Origin: Sphingobium sp. BYY-5
GTDB taxonomy: Bacteria; Pseudomonadota; Alphaproteobacteria; Sphingomonadales; Sphingomonadaceae
Assembly (NCBI RefSeq): GCF_022758885.1
Contig: NZ_JALEBH010000001.1
Coordinates: forward strand, 1,860,001-1,924,000
DNA length: 64,000 nucleotides
Reading direction: 5' to 3'
This document shows, one piece after another, positions 19,808 to 28,164 of this stretch. Position numbers and translations under genes: made by a program. A model generated the notes under the pieces. That model was not told the DNA's origin, searched no databases, and saw only the letters and a program-made list of their open reading frames with translations. How positions within the stretch are numbered: the first letter of the stretch is position 1; each line of letters opens with the position of its first letter.

Positions 19808-20295
19808 GGCGTCTCTCCGTCAAAGGCGGCCTGCATCGCGGCCGTGTCCAGCTTCTGCATGGTCATCATCACCCGCATCATGCGCGCGATGCCTTCCTTG
19901 TCGCCCGTATGATAATTGGCCATGATCTGGCGCGTCACCAGTTGCCAGCACAGGCCATATTTGTCGGTTACCCAGCCGCACGGCCCCGGCTTGCCGCCAT
20001 CGGCGGTCAGCGCATCGAAATGCCGATCCAGTTCCGCTTGATCCTCGCACGCCACCGACAGCGACACCGCCTCGTCGAAGGTGAATTGAGGACCGCCATT
20101 CAGCGCCTGATAGCTTTGCCCGAACAGGGTGAACTCGACCAGCAGCACGCTGCCACCCGCCAGCGGCGATGGGGAAGGATTTTCTTCGGGATAATAGCTC
20201 ACATGGTCCACCGACCCGCCGAAGACGGACACATAGAAATGCGCCGCTCCCTCGGCCTGGCCATTGAACCAGAGACAGGGGGAAATCTTGCTCAT
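19804..20295 (-). CDS. PhnB-like VOC-fold protein
   Basis: 163-residue protein of the PhnB/3-demethylubiquinone-methyltransferase-like branch of the VOC superfamily. It starts MSKISPCLWFNGQAEGAAHFY, and YGLCWQLVTRQIMANYHT is typical of the group. Function is unknown for most members. Translation is coupled at both ends, with TGATG to the gene before and ATGA to the gene after. The longer frame extending upstream to 20601 is antisense-like and lacks VOC character. Confidence 0.85.
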   Translation of the reverse strand: MSKISPCLWFNGQAEGAAHFYVSVFGGSVDHVSYYPEENPSPSPLAGGSVLLVEFTLFGQSYQALNGGPQFTFDEAVSLSVACEDQAELDRHFDALTADGGKPGPCGWVTDKYGLCWQLVTRQIMANYHTGDKEGIARMMRVMMTMQKLDTAAMQAAFDGETP

Positions 20296-21095
20296 CACGC
20301 CTCTCCCTTGCTGCCGACCAGCGCGAACATCGCGCCTTGGGGATCGGTTGCCTGGATGATCCACGCGCCGCCGGGCACTTCCATCGGCCCCTGCATGACC
20401 TGGCCGCCGCCCGCTTTCACCCGCTCGACTGCCGCGTCGATGTCGCCGACGGTGAAATAGAAAAGCCAGACAGGCATCGGCATTTCCTTGGGGCATGGCA
20501 TGATGCCGCCGGTCATCCCCTGGAAATCGGTCGCCCCGGTCTGCGAGACAAGCTGATAGCTGCCCATTTCGCCCATATCCATGGCGTCGCCCTTGGTCCA
20601 ACCGAGCTGGCCGGTGTAGAAAGCCAGGTCCTTGTCGAAGTCGCCCGCATAAAGTTCATGCCAACTGACATGCCCCAAAGGCATTCCGGTCGGCGCCTCC
20701 ATCCCGTCGGGGCTGGAGCCTTTGAGCAACATGAACACAGCGCCACCCGGATCGCTCATCACGACAAAGCGGCCGACGCCGGGGATGTCCTCGGCTAGGC
20801 GCATCACCTTGCCGCCCGCTGCGCTCAAGCGCGCGGCGTCCGCGTCGACATCGGCCGATCCGACATAGCCGCCCCACCAGGGCGTCATGCCGCATGTCCG
20901 GGCCTCGGCCGGGATCGTCATCACCCCGCCCATCGGCCCGGCGCTGCCGGACACGATCATGTAGGGGTCGTCGGTCCGCTCGCCGCCAAAGGGCTGCGCG
21001 GTCCAGCCGACCACGTCGCCATAGAAGGCCAGCGCCGCCTTGGGATCACTGGTCATCAATTCGTACCAGAAGAATTTGCCGTTGAAGTCGGTCAT
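20295..21095 (-). CDS. Two-domain VOC-family protein
   Basis: 266-residue protein with two glyoxalase/VOC domains. The first begins MTDFNGKFFWYELMTSDPKAALAFYGDVVGWT, and the second (after about residue 135) begins GHVSWHELYAGDFDKDLAFY. Repeated FMLLKG and MFALVG ends mark each domain. The architecture matches CFP30B-like bleomycin-resistance-type proteins, whose substrates are mostly unknown. AAGGAGA precedes the ATG at 21095. Its stop overlaps the next gene's start. Confidence 0.88.
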   Translation of the reverse strand: MTDFNGKFFWYELMTSDPKAALAFYGDVVGWTAQPFGGERTDDPYMIVSGSAGPMGGVMTIPAEARTCGMTPWWGGYVGSADVDADAARLSAAGGKVMRLAEDIPGVGRFVVMSDPGGAVFMLLKGSSPDGMEAPTGMPLGHVSWHELYAGDFDKDLAFYTGQLGWTKGDAMDMGEMGSYQLVSQTGATDFQGMTGGIMPCPKEMPMPVWLFYFTVGDIDAAVERVKAGGGQVMQGPMEVPGGAWIIQATDPQGAMFALVGSKGEA

Positions 21096-21117
21096 CGTCC
21101 GTCTCCTTGCGTGGAGG

Positions 21118-21480
21118 TCAGGCCTTCGCGTCGAGCAGCACTTCAAACCCGCCATAGATCAGCCGTGCGCCGGAAAAGGGCATGTCCTCGCCCTCCTTGG
21201 GCTGCATCCGCTCGTCCTTCATCACCTTTTCCGATCCCGCGTCGCGCGTTGCCTTGTCGGGCCATTCAATCCAGGAAAAGACGACCTCCTCATCCTCCTC
21301 CGCGATCACGGCGGTGCGGAAATCGTTGATCTTGCCCGGCTTGACGTCGTTCGCCCAGCATTCCACGACGCGGGTCGCGCCATGTTCGATGAAGATGGGG
21401 GCGGCATAGGCCGCGACTTCCTTGTACCGTTCCTTGTTGCCCTTGGGCACGGGAATCACGAAACCATCCATATAGGCCAT
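21118..21480 (-). CDS. DUF1428 family protein
   Basis: 120-residue protein of the DUF1428 (YbaA-like) family with a dimeric alpha-beta barrel fold. The opening MAYMDGFVIPVPKGNKERYKEVA is diagnostic, and FSWIEWPDKATRD and RLIYGGFEVLLDA are also conserved. Function is unknown. It sits inside the VOC/SRPBCC cluster, 35 bases after the upstream VOC gene and 22 bases before the two-domain VOC gene. Confidence 0.88.
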   Translation of the reverse strand: MAYMDGFVIPVPKGNKERYKEVAAYAAPIFIEHGATRVVECWANDVKPGKINDFRTAVIAEEDEEVVFSWIEWPDKATRDAGSEKVMKDERMQPKEGEDMPFSGARLIYGGFEVLLDAKA

Positions 21481-21515
21481 CGTCTCTCTCCTTCCTTGTG
21501 TCAGGTCAGGTCCGT

Positions 21516-21962
21516 TCAGGCTTCGGCAGGCTCTCCCTGCCCGGCAGCCATGGCAGCCGCCATGTCCATCCACGCTACTTCCCAGATATGGCCGTCCAGG
21601 TCCGCGAAATTGCGGCCATACATGAAGCCATGATCCTGTTTCGGGTTGGGTTCGGCGCCGCCAGCGGCGAGCGCCCTGCCCACCACATCGTCCACCGCTT
21701 CCCGGCTTGTCTCACTCAACGCGAGCAGCACCTGCGCGGTTTCATGCGCATTGGGAATGGCGCGCCGGGTGAAGCTGCGGAACCGGTCATGGGTCAGCAA
21801 CATCACATGGATCGTCTCGGAAAAGCCCATCATCTGCGCACTGTCATCGGCGAAATCATTGTTCCGCACCGCCCCAACCGCTTCATAGAAGGCAATCGAC
21901 GCGGGCAGGTCGCTGACGGGCAGATTGACGAAAATCATCTTCGGAGCGGGTATATTCGACAT
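21516..21962 (-). CDS. VOC-family protein (glyoxalase-like)
   Basis: 148-residue single-domain VOC protein. PKMIFVNLPVSDLPASIAFYEAVG is the standard first motif, and the C-terminal GFMYGRNFADLDGHIWEVAWMD carries the metal-ligand Glu position. It closely resembles proteins annotated as extradiol dioxygenase-like or lactoylglutathione lyase-like. It is the promoter-proximal gene of the leftward cluster, facing the HxlR regulator across 122 bases. Confidence 0.87.
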   Translation of the reverse strand: MSNIPAPKMIFVNLPVSDLPASIAFYEAVGAVRNNDFADDSAQMMGFSETIHVMLLTHDRFRSFTRRAIPNAHETAQVLLALSETSREAVDDVVGRALAAGGAEPNPKQDHGFMYGRNFADLDGHIWEVAWMDMAAAMAAGQGEPAEA

Positions 21963-22066
21963 CACACTTCTCCTCGGGATCTTATCATTCAGCAGCACCC
22001 TCTTCTCCGGAGGACGACTCACTGCTTGCACTTTGTGAACTCATACATTATTTTATACAACAGTTA

Positions 22067-22083
22067 AGTTAGAAAAGATAACT
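22067..22083. promoter_or_regulatory. Candidate operator before hxlR-type gene
   Basis: Inverted repeat AGTTA-GAAAAGA-TAACT immediately before the ATG of the HxlR regulator, in an AT-rich 122-bp divergent intergenic region. The position suits autoregulation together with control of the VOC cluster. The arms are only 5 bp, so this is tentative. Confidence 0.4.
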
Positions 22084-22084
22084 A

Positions 22085-22777
22085 ATGAGTCAATCGAACA
22101 AAAAACGAGCCTATCAGGACGGGTGCGCGGTCGCTCATGCGCTGGATATCATCGGCGATCGCTGGGCGATGCCGATCATGCGCGAACTGATGCTCGGCCC
22201 CAAGCGCTTCACCGATCTGCGCGCCGGCCTGCCCGGAATCAGCGCCAATGTGCTGACACAAAGGCTGGAGGAACTAGAGGCGACCAGCATCCTCATCCGC
22301 CGCCGCCTGCCCCCGCCCGCCGCCAGCCAGATTTACGAGCTGACCGACTGGGGCCGCGAATCGGAAATATTGTTCCAGGTGCTGGGCCGCTGGGCCTGCC
22401 GATCCCCCACGATGGAGCCGGGCAAGCCGATGAGTCAGGTGTCGGTGGTCCTGTCGATGCGCACGATGATCGACCGCAGCCGCATCGGCGACCTAGACGC
22501 AACCCTGGGCTTCCGTTTCGGCGAGGAGGAATTTCGCGCCATGTTGAAAGACGGCGATTTCCTGATCGACCGGGGCGATGCGGCAGATGCGGATGCGATC
22601 TTCACCGGCGACCAGAATGCACTGGTCGCGGTCCTCTACGGCGGCGCACGCTTCGAGGATGTGGTGGCCGCCCTTACGGTCGAAGGGGACAGGGCGCTGG
22701 CCGAACATTTCGTCCGGCTCTTCCCCCTGCCCCCCAAGGCGCCATCGACGATCAACTCGACGTTGACAGCTTCATAA
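22085..22777 (+). CDS. HxlR-family transcriptional regulator with C-terminal extension
   Basis: 230-residue regulator. The HxlR winged helix occupies about residues 10-105 (DGCAVAHALDIIGDRWAMPI, then ISANVLTQRLEELE). A C-terminal domain of about 110 residues (ending DRALAEHFVRLFPL) resembles an SCP2-like sterol-carrier fold and may bind a ligand. It diverges from the VOC/DUF1428/SRPBCC genes and is the obvious candidate controller of them. Its 3' end overlaps the convergent gdx-type gene by 26 bases. Confidence 0.88.
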   Translation: MSQSNKKRAYQDGCAVAHALDIIGDRWAMPIMRELMLGPKRFTDLRAGLPGISANVLTQRLEELEATSILIRRRLPPPAASQIYELTDWGRESEILFQVLGRWACRSPTMEPGKPMSQVSVVLSMRTMIDRSRIGDLDATLGFRFGEEEFRAMLKDGDFLIDRGDAADADAIFTGDQNALVAVLYGGARFEDVVAALTVEGDRALAEHFVRLFPLPPKAPSTINSTLTAS

Positions 22778-23072
22778 GCACCAGCCCCGCCAGGATCAGC
22801 CCTGCCGCAACAAACCGCGCGGGGCTGACGCCCTCACCCAGAAAGATCACGCCGACGACGAAAGCACCCAGCGCGCCGATCCCGGTCCAGATCATATAGG
22901 CCGTCCCCAGCGGCAGGCTGCGCATCGCCATCGACAGGAGGAGGAAACTGGCCGTCACCGTGCCCAAAGTGATGAGGCTGGGAACAAGGCGCGTGAACCC
23001 TTGCGACTGCTTCATCGCAAAGGCCCAGACGATTTCCAGCACGCCAGCAAAAAACAACATGATCCAGGCCAT
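22752..23072 (-). CDS. gdx: SMR-family guanidinium exporter, Gdx/SugE type
   Basis: 106-residue four-helix small multidrug resistance protein. MAWIMLFFAGVLEIVWAFAMK contains the essential membrane Glu (E13), and the later LPLGTAYMIWTGIGALGA is the SugE/Gdx signature rather than the EmrE one. Gdx dimers export guanidinium in exchange for protons. The ATG at 23072 has AAAGGGAG upstream. A hairpin with an ACGG loop just before it suggests guanidine-riboswitch control. Gdx function rests on family resemblance. Confidence 0.88.
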   Translation of the reverse strand: MAWIMLFFAGVLEIVWAFAMKQSQGFTRLVPSLITLGTVTASFLLLSMAMRSLPLGTAYMIWTGIGALGAFVVGVIFLGEGVSPARFVAAGLILAGLVLMKLSTSS

Positions 23073-23093
23073 AATGACTCCCTTTCTAGAGAG

Positions 23094-23127
23094 CCGGGCC
23101 GTCCCGGACTTCAACCCGCGTGGCGGG
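23094..23127 (-). promoter_or_regulatory. Possible guanidine-II (mini-ykkC-like) leader
   Basis: On the minus strand CCGGG-ACGG-CCCGG (23094-23107) forms a hairpin with the ACGR loop that defines guanidine-II aptamers, 21 bases before the gdx start and next to its SD. A second hairpin sits just upstream, CCCGC-CAC-GCGGG at 23115-23127, but its loop does not show ACGR, so the tandem consensus is only half met. Confidence 0.4.
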
Positions 23128-23223
23128 GGAGGACGTGGCCTCGCTTACGGCGTGAGATAGGGTGACGACGCCGCAGGGACAAGTCCAGAAATCCTCCGCT
23201 TACAAGGAGAGGATTGGGTTTAA

Positions 23224-23964
23224 TCAATGCCCGCCGTTCAACATCCCGTACACCTGATCGAACGCGCCGCGCTTCGTGGCCTCGCTCAGAAATTTCACCC
23301 GTTCGACATGGATTTCCGCCGGTGTCGGCTGCCGCCGCAGTAGTGCCATCGTTTCGCTGATGAAGTCCGCCAGCGGCATCATCTCTTCATTCTCGGCATG
23401 GCCCGGCATCAGGTTGGTCTGCACGCCGGGCGGCACGATCTCGATTACCTCGACACTGGTGGCCTTCAACTGCTCCCGCATCGACAGCGACCAGCTATGG
23501 ATCGCCGCCTTGGTCGCGCAATAAGTAGGCGTCGCCGCAAACGGCACGAAGGCCAGCCCCGACGACACGGTCAGGATCGCCGCGGACGGCTGCGCCTCCA
23601 GATGGGACAGCAGCGCATGGGCGAGCCGGATGGGTCCCAGCAAGTTGGTCGTGACGGTCGCCTCCGCAATAGCGAGATCGATCTTCTCCTCCGCCACCAT
23701 GATCCCCGCATTGAGCAGCACGGCATTGAGCGCCGGAAAGTCCGCGACCAGCCTGTCGGCAAAGGCCAGGATCGCCGCCGGGTCTTCCATGTCCAGCACC
23801 ATCGCGGCCATGCCGGGATGCGCCGCCGCGACCGCATCCAGCGCCGCCCGCCGCCGTCCGGTGATGATAACCTTGTTTCCCGCCGCATGAAATTCATGTG
23901 CCAGCGCCGCGCCGATGCCCGAACCGCCGCCCGTGATGAGAATGGTGTTTCCTGTGACTTGCAT
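23224..23964 (-). CDS. Short-chain dehydrogenase/reductase (DltE-like)
   Basis: 246-residue classical SDR with the NAD(P)-binding TGGGSGIG motif at residues 11-18, LLNAGIM (the NAG motif), a catalytic Ser in TVSSG, and YCATKAA with the Tyr/Lys pair. The PPGVQTNLMPG segment points to the DltE-like group. The substrate is unknown. It faces a second HxlR regulator across a 99-bp intergenic region that contains a palindrome, an arrangement typical of redox- or aldehyde-responsive SDR/HxlR pairs. Confidence 0.88.
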   Translation of the reverse strand: MQVTGNTILITGGGSGIGAALAHEFHAAGNKVIITGRRRAALDAVAAAHPGMAAMVLDMEDPAAILAFADRLVADFPALNAVLLNAGIMVAEEKIDLAIAEATVTTNLLGPIRLAHALLSHLEAQPSAAILTVSSGLAFVPFAATPTYCATKAAIHSWSLSMREQLKATSVEVIEIVPPGVQTNLMPGHAENEEMMPLADFISETMALLRRQPTPAEIHVERVKFLSEATKRGAFDQVYGMLNGGH

Positions 23965-24026
23965 GGGTCAGTTCCTTCCGATTGGCTTGACCGGCAATTT
24001 AAGCTTATGCTCTCTTTTGGAAAGAA

Positions 24027-24042
24027 GGCACCTAAAAGTGCC
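24027..24042. promoter_or_regulatory. Candidate HxlR operator
   Basis: Inverted repeat GGCAC-CTAAAA-GTGCC (almost 7-bp arms with one mismatch) in the intergenic region between the divergent SDR and HxlR genes, 22 bases before the HxlR start. The position fits control of both promoters by the regulator. Confidence 0.45.
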
Positions 24043-24063
24043 ATACATAGCCAAGGGTAAGAA

Positions 24064-24498
24064 ATGAGAAATCCGATGCAAACCCGTTTCCACGCCGACG
24101 ATATCGCGCAGGCAGAACAGTATCTTGCGACCGAACCACCCGCCACGATCGACCCGCGCGTCGAGCGACTCGTCAACGACCTGATCGGCCGCATCGCCGA
24201 CAAATGGACGCTGCTGGTGCTGGAACTGCTGGAGGAGGAAGGCACGCAGCGCTTCACCGAAATCGGCCGCGGAGTGGAAGGCATCAGCCAGAAGATGCTG
24301 ACCCAGACGCTGCGCCAGATGGAGCGAGACGGCCTGCTCACCCGCACTGTCCATCCGGTGGTGCCGCCCCGCGTCGACTATACGCTGACCCCGCTCGGCA
24401 ACAGCCTCAGCGCCGCCTTTTGCGGCGTCTGGATCTGGGCCGAACGCAATCTGGAAACAGTGGAGGCCGCGCGCGCGAATTTCGACGCGCGCGATTGA
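24064..24498 (+). CDS. HxlR-family transcriptional regulator
   Basis: 144-residue winged-helix regulator of the HxlR type. The core runs from IDPRVERLVNDLIGRIADKW to the end, with GISQKMLTQTLRQMERDGLL as the recognition region and VDYTLTPLGNSLSA as the wing. The first 30 residues are an extension; an internal ATG four codons later is also possible. It diverges from the SDR gene and is presumed to regulate it. The lipoprotein gene converges on its 3' end 25 bases later. Confidence 0.88.
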   Translation: MRNPMQTRFHADDIAQAEQYLATEPPATIDPRVERLVNDLIGRIADKWTLLVLELLEEEGTQRFTEIGRGVEGISQKMLTQTLRQMERDGLLTRTVHPVVPPRVDYTLTPLGNSLSAAFCGVWIWAERNLETVEAARANFDARD

Positions 24499-24522
24499 TT
24501 CCATAGCTCCAAACGGAGGTGG

Positions 24523-25428
24523 CTATTTCTCCGGCGCGGGAACCGGTTGCACCGGCAATGTTGGGGTGGTCGCGCCCGGCTGCGCGGGTTGGGTCGGCAC
24601 TACCACCGGCGGCCCTGAGATCGTCGGAGCCGTGGCCGGAACAGCAGAAGACGCAGGCGCCTCGGCCGGAATCGGTGCAGCCGCTTCCAGCGCGGTCGTA
24701 TAGCTGGGCGACCAGCCCGCCGGCGGCGGCGCTTCCCCCGGCGGCACGGGCGGCGGCGGCAGCGGCGTCGGCGACACCACGACCGTCACCGTCCCGCCGA
24801 AGCGCGACTGCCATTCGGCCAGCCGCCGCAGATAATCGGCATAAGCGGCGTAAAATTCCTGATAGGGCTTTTCCAGTTCCTTCAGCGCTTCGGGCGCATA
24901 GGCCAGGAGCGCGCTGGACGGCATCGTCAATATCTTCGCGCCCACGGCGGTCGCCACCGGGCAGAAGCTTTTGACGACCGGCGGCAGGGCGAAGAAATTA
25001 TAGACGATGGTGTTGAGCTGCTCGCGCGAGCCCACACCCGCCCGGCCATAGGCAACCTTGTAATTGCGATCGACCGCTGCATTGGCGTCGGTCAGCACCA
25101 CCTTATGCACCGTCAATATCTGGTTATATTGGGTGCGGGCGGTGCTGCCATATTTCTCGCAATTCAACGCCGCGACGTTGAGCGCCATGCGCACATGCCA
25201 GAGCGCGGTGTTGGACGTCACCTTGCGGTTGGGCGTCAGATAATCGCCCTCCTCGTCCTTGGTGGGGATGCTCATCCCCTCGGCCGCATTGTTCGGCGGC
25301 ACCGGACGCACGGTCGGAACCACCGGCGGCGGGGGTGATGGCGGGGGCGCCTTGGGCGTCGAACAGGCCGCCAGAACCGCCAGCGACACCAGGGAAATTC
25401 GCCCAAGAAAAAGGCGCGTTGCGGACAT
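24523..25428 (-). CDS. Proline-rich lipoprotein of unknown function
   Basis: 301-residue predicted lipoprotein with lipobox LAVLAAC at residues 16-22. A proline-rich linker follows (PPPSPPPPVVPTVRP). A central folded domain (about 70-215) shows VRMALNVAALNCEKY and NTIVYNFFALPPVVKSFCPVA. The C-terminal tail is Pro/Ala/Thr rich with low complexity. I do not recognise the central domain. The ATG at 25428 has GGAGAG upstream and gives the lipobox at the right distance, so the long upstream frame to 25680 is rejected. Confidence 0.75.
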   Translation of the reverse strand: MSATRLFLGRISLVSLAVLAACSTPKAPPPSPPPPVVPTVRPVPPNNAAEGMSIPTKDEEGDYLTPNRKVTSNTALWHVRMALNVAALNCEKYGSTARTQYNQILTVHKVVLTDANAAVDRNYKVAYGRAGVGSREQLNTIVYNFFALPPVVKSFCPVATAVGAKILTMPSSALLAYAPEALKELEKPYQEFYAAYADYLRRLAEWQSRFGGTVTVVVSPTPLPPPPVPPGEAPPPAGWSPSYTTALEAAAPIPAEAPASSAVPATAPTISGPPVVVPTQPAQPGATTPTLPVQPVPAPEK

Positions 25429-25514
25429 CAAACTCTCCGAAATACTATAGGCTCGGTCATGCCGGGCAACCGGGTCGGGGGGAATATGCCTTATGCTCCG
25501 TTCACCGCAACCCT

Positions 25515-26528
25515 TCAGGCGGCTCGCCGTTCCAGCGCCTGCGTCGCCTCGTCCATCAACTGGGCGATGATGTCGGCGACCGGTTCTTCCTTCGTGACCA
25601 TGCCGACCGACTGACCCGCCATCAGCGACCCGCCCTCGACATCGCCATCGATCACCGCGCGGCGCAGGGCGCCGGCCCAATAATGCTCGATCTGCAACTG
25701 CGCTTCACCCATGTCGACCGCGCCGCTGTCCAGCAGGTTGGCGACTTCGCGCTGCTTGGCGGTGAAGCTCTCGGTCCCCGCATTTTTGAGCGCGCGCACC
25801 GGGATGACCGGCAGGCGCGGGTCGATCTGCACGCTGGCGATCGCATCGCGCGCCGAAGCGCGGAAGAAAGCCTTCTTGAACGCCGGGTGGGCGATACTCT
25901 CGGTGGCGCAGGCAAAGCGGGTGCCCAGTTGCACGCCCGCCGCGCCCATCTCCAGATAGGCCGCGATCGCCTCACCCCGACCGATGCCGCCCGCGACGAA
26001 GACGGGCACCTGGCCTCCCATCTCCGGCAGGATTTCCTGCGCCAGCACGCTGGTCGCCACCGGGCCGATATGGCCGCCCGCCTCCATCCCTTCCACCACC
26101 AGCGCATCGACGCCTGACCGCACCAGCTTCTTCGCCAGGCTCAGCGCCGGGGCGAAGCAGATCAGCTTTGCGCCCTTCTGCTTGATCGCCTCGATGCTGC
26201 CCTTGGGCGGCAACCCGCCCGCCAGCACGACGTGGCCGACTGCATGTTTCGCGCAGACATCGATCAGTTCGAATAACTGCGGGTGCATGGTGATGAGGTT
26301 GACGCCGAACGGCTTGCTCGTAAGCGCCCTGGTCGCCGCGATCTCCCGGTCGAGCAGGTCGGGCGTCATCGCGCCGCAGGCGATCACGCCGAAGCCCCCG
26401 GCATTGGAAATGGCCGACACCAGATGGCGCTCACTGACCCAGCTCATCGCGCCACACAGGATCGCGGTTTCGCAGCCGAGAAATTCGGTGCCGCGGGCCA
26501 TCAGGGAAGCGAGTTTGGCGGTGGTCAT
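25515..26528 (-). CDS. Nitronate monooxygenase-like flavin enzyme
   Basis: 337-residue FMN-dependent TIM-barrel protein of the 2-nitropropane dioxygenase/nitronate monooxygenase family, often annotated NAD(P)H-dependent flavin oxidoreductase. Conserved segments are LCGAMSWVSERHLVSAISNAGGFGV, VEGMEAGGHIG and VFVAGGIGRGEAIAAYLEMGAAGVQLGTRF. The true substrate cannot be told; many members are NADH:quinone reductases. It is a single gene followed by lysC on the same strand after the repeat at 26557. Confidence 0.88.
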   Translation of the reverse strand: MTTAKLASLMARGTEFLGCETAILCGAMSWVSERHLVSAISNAGGFGVIACGAMTPDLLDREIAATRALTSKPFGVNLITMHPQLFELIDVCAKHAVGHVVLAGGLPPKGSIEAIKQKGAKLICFAPALSLAKKLVRSGVDALVVEGMEAGGHIGPVATSVLAQEILPEMGGQVPVFVAGGIGRGEAIAAYLEMGAAGVQLGTRFACATESIAHPAFKKAFFRASARDAIASVQIDPRLPVIPVRALKNAGTESFTAKQREVANLLDSGAVDMGEAQLQIEHYWAGALRRAVIDGDVEGGSLMAGQSVGMVTKEEPVADIIAQLMDEATQALERRAA

Positions 26529-26556
26529 ATCTTCAAGCCTCTAGAATCAAAAAAAG

Positions 26557-26682
26557 CCCCTCCCTTTCAAGGGAGGGGTTTGGGGTGGGTGCGTCGCGCC
26601 AGCGGCGCCTCCGCCTTATCGGGATAGTGGAAGGCTCGCTTCGCTCGCCACCCACCCCCAACCCCTCCCTAGAAGGGAGGGG
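26557..26682. repeat. Palindromic intergenic repeat, CCCCTCCCT family, copy 2
   Basis: Heads CCCCTCCCTT/AAGGGAGGGG at 26557-26578 and CCCCTCCCT/AGGGAGGGG at 26662-26682 enclose GGGGTGGGTGCG and the inverted CCACCCACCCCC, with the core GGCTCGCTTCGCTCGCC. It lies in the intergenic gap between lysC and the nitronate monooxygenase-like gene. Confidence 0.85.
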
Positions 26683-26692
26683 GGTATGTCTG

Positions 26693-27958
26693 TCAAGCCG
26701 TCGGCGCGTCCAGGCCGTAGGCCGTATGCAGCACGCGCACCGCCAATTCGGTCTCGTCCTCGTCGATCAGCACCGAAACCTTGATCTCGCTGGTGGAGAT
26801 CGCCTCGATATTGATGCCGCGTTCGGCCAGGGTCTTGAACATGGTCGCCGCGACGCCCGCATGGCTGCGCATCCCCACGCCCACGACGCTGATCTTGGCG
26901 ACTTCGGCGTCGGTGATGATGCGGCGGAAGCCGATATTATCCTTGTGGCTTTCCAGCAGGTCGACGCTGCGGGCCAGGTCCGCGCGCGGCACGGTGAAGG
27001 TGACGTCGGTCTCTTCCTTCTCCTTGCTGTCATTCTGGATAATCATGTCGACATTGATCGCCGCATCGGCCAGCGGACCGAAGATGCTGGCGACCGCGCC
27101 CGGCTTGTCGGGCACGCGGGTGACGATGATCTTCGCCTCATTCTTGTCATGGGCGATGCCGGTGATGAGCTGACGTTCCATTTTGCTTTCCTTGAGCTTG
27201 GCGTCCAGTTCCTCGTCGCTCACGATCAGCGTGCCGGGAAGGTCGTCCTGGGTGGGATCATCGAAGGAGGAGAGCACCTGCACGACCACGCCTTCCTTCA
27301 TGGCGAGGCCGACCGAGCGGGTCTGGAGCACCTTGGCGCCGACCGAGGCCAGCTCCAGCATCTCTTCATAGGTGACGAGGTCGAGCTTGCGGGCGCGCGC
27401 CACGATGCGCGGGTCGGTGGTGTAGACGCCGTCGACATCGGTATAGATGTCGCAGCGATCGGCCTTGACCGCCGCGGCCACCGCCACCGCCGACGTGTCG
27501 GACCCGCCCCGGCCCAGCGTCGACACCCGGCCGTCGGCCATCATGCCCTGGAAACCGGGGATCACCGCGACCTGGCCCGACGCCATTTCCGCCAGCAGCG
27601 CGCCTGTGTCGATCTTCTCGACCCGCGCCTTGGCATGAGCCTCCGTCGTGCGGATCGGCATCTGCCAGCCGAGCCAGCTACGCGCATCCACGCCCATCGA
27701 CTTGAGCGTCATGGCAAGCAGGCCGCTCGTCACTTGCTCGCCCGACGCCACAACCACATCATATTCGGCTGGATCATAGAGCGGCGAGGCTTCCTTGCAG
27801 AAACCGACCAGCCGATCGGTCTCGCCCGCCATGGCCGATACGACGACGGCAACCTCGTGCCCCTGCTCCACGACATGTTTGACGCGCGCGGCCACGTTGC
27901 GAATTCGCTCCATCCCCGCCATGGAGGTGCCGCCGAATTTCATCACGATGCGCGCCAT
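26693..27958 (-). CDS. lysC: Aspartate kinase
   Basis: Phosphorylates aspartate at the head of the lysine, threonine, methionine and diaminopimelate pathways. The 421-residue protein opens MARIVMKFGGTSMAG, carries the kinase signature LGRGGSDTSAVAVAAA, and ends with two ACT domains (about residues 265-421; DKPGAVASIFGPLADA is in the first). These bind the feedback inhibitors lysine and/or threonine. The ATG at 27958 is the family start. It diverges from ubiG across 206 bases. Confidence 0.96.
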   Translation of the reverse strand: MARIVMKFGGTSMAGMERIRNVAARVKHVVEQGHEVAVVVSAMAGETDRLVGFCKEASPLYDPAEYDVVVASGEQVTSGLLAMTLKSMGVDARSWLGWQMPIRTTEAHAKARVEKIDTGALLAEMASGQVAVIPGFQGMMADGRVSTLGRGGSDTSAVAVAAAVKADRCDIYTDVDGVYTTDPRIVARARKLDLVTYEEMLELASVGAKVLQTRSVGLAMKEGVVVQVLSSFDDPTQDDLPGTLIVSDEELDAKLKESKMERQLITGIAHDKNEAKIIVTRVPDKPGAVASIFGPLADAAINVDMIIQNDSKEKEETDVTFTVPRADLARSVDLLESHKDNIGFRRIITDAEVAKISVVGVGMRSHAGVAATMFKTLAERGINIEAISTSEIKVSVLIDEDETELAVRVLHTAYGLDAPTA

Positions 27959-28164
27959 TTGCTTGTCGAATCCGCCTAGAGTTGTGAAACAAAATGTCCC
28001 AAAGGGCCAAAACGGCGCTCCTATTAGCAGTCGCAACGGATATGGCAAGCAGTCCCGCTACGCACGTCACCACATCGGCACCGCACGGCGTCCCGGCTCT
28101 TTTGCGTTCAAGGGCATAGTCGCATTTGCCTCGCCCGTCAGGGCTAGATAGAACAGGATGCATG

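Noticed and set aside
20295..20601. Upstream extension of the PhnB-like gene to 20601
   Set aside because: It would overlap the two-domain VOC gene by about 300 bases and has no VOC-like residues; the ATG at 20295 is coupled and gives the family start.
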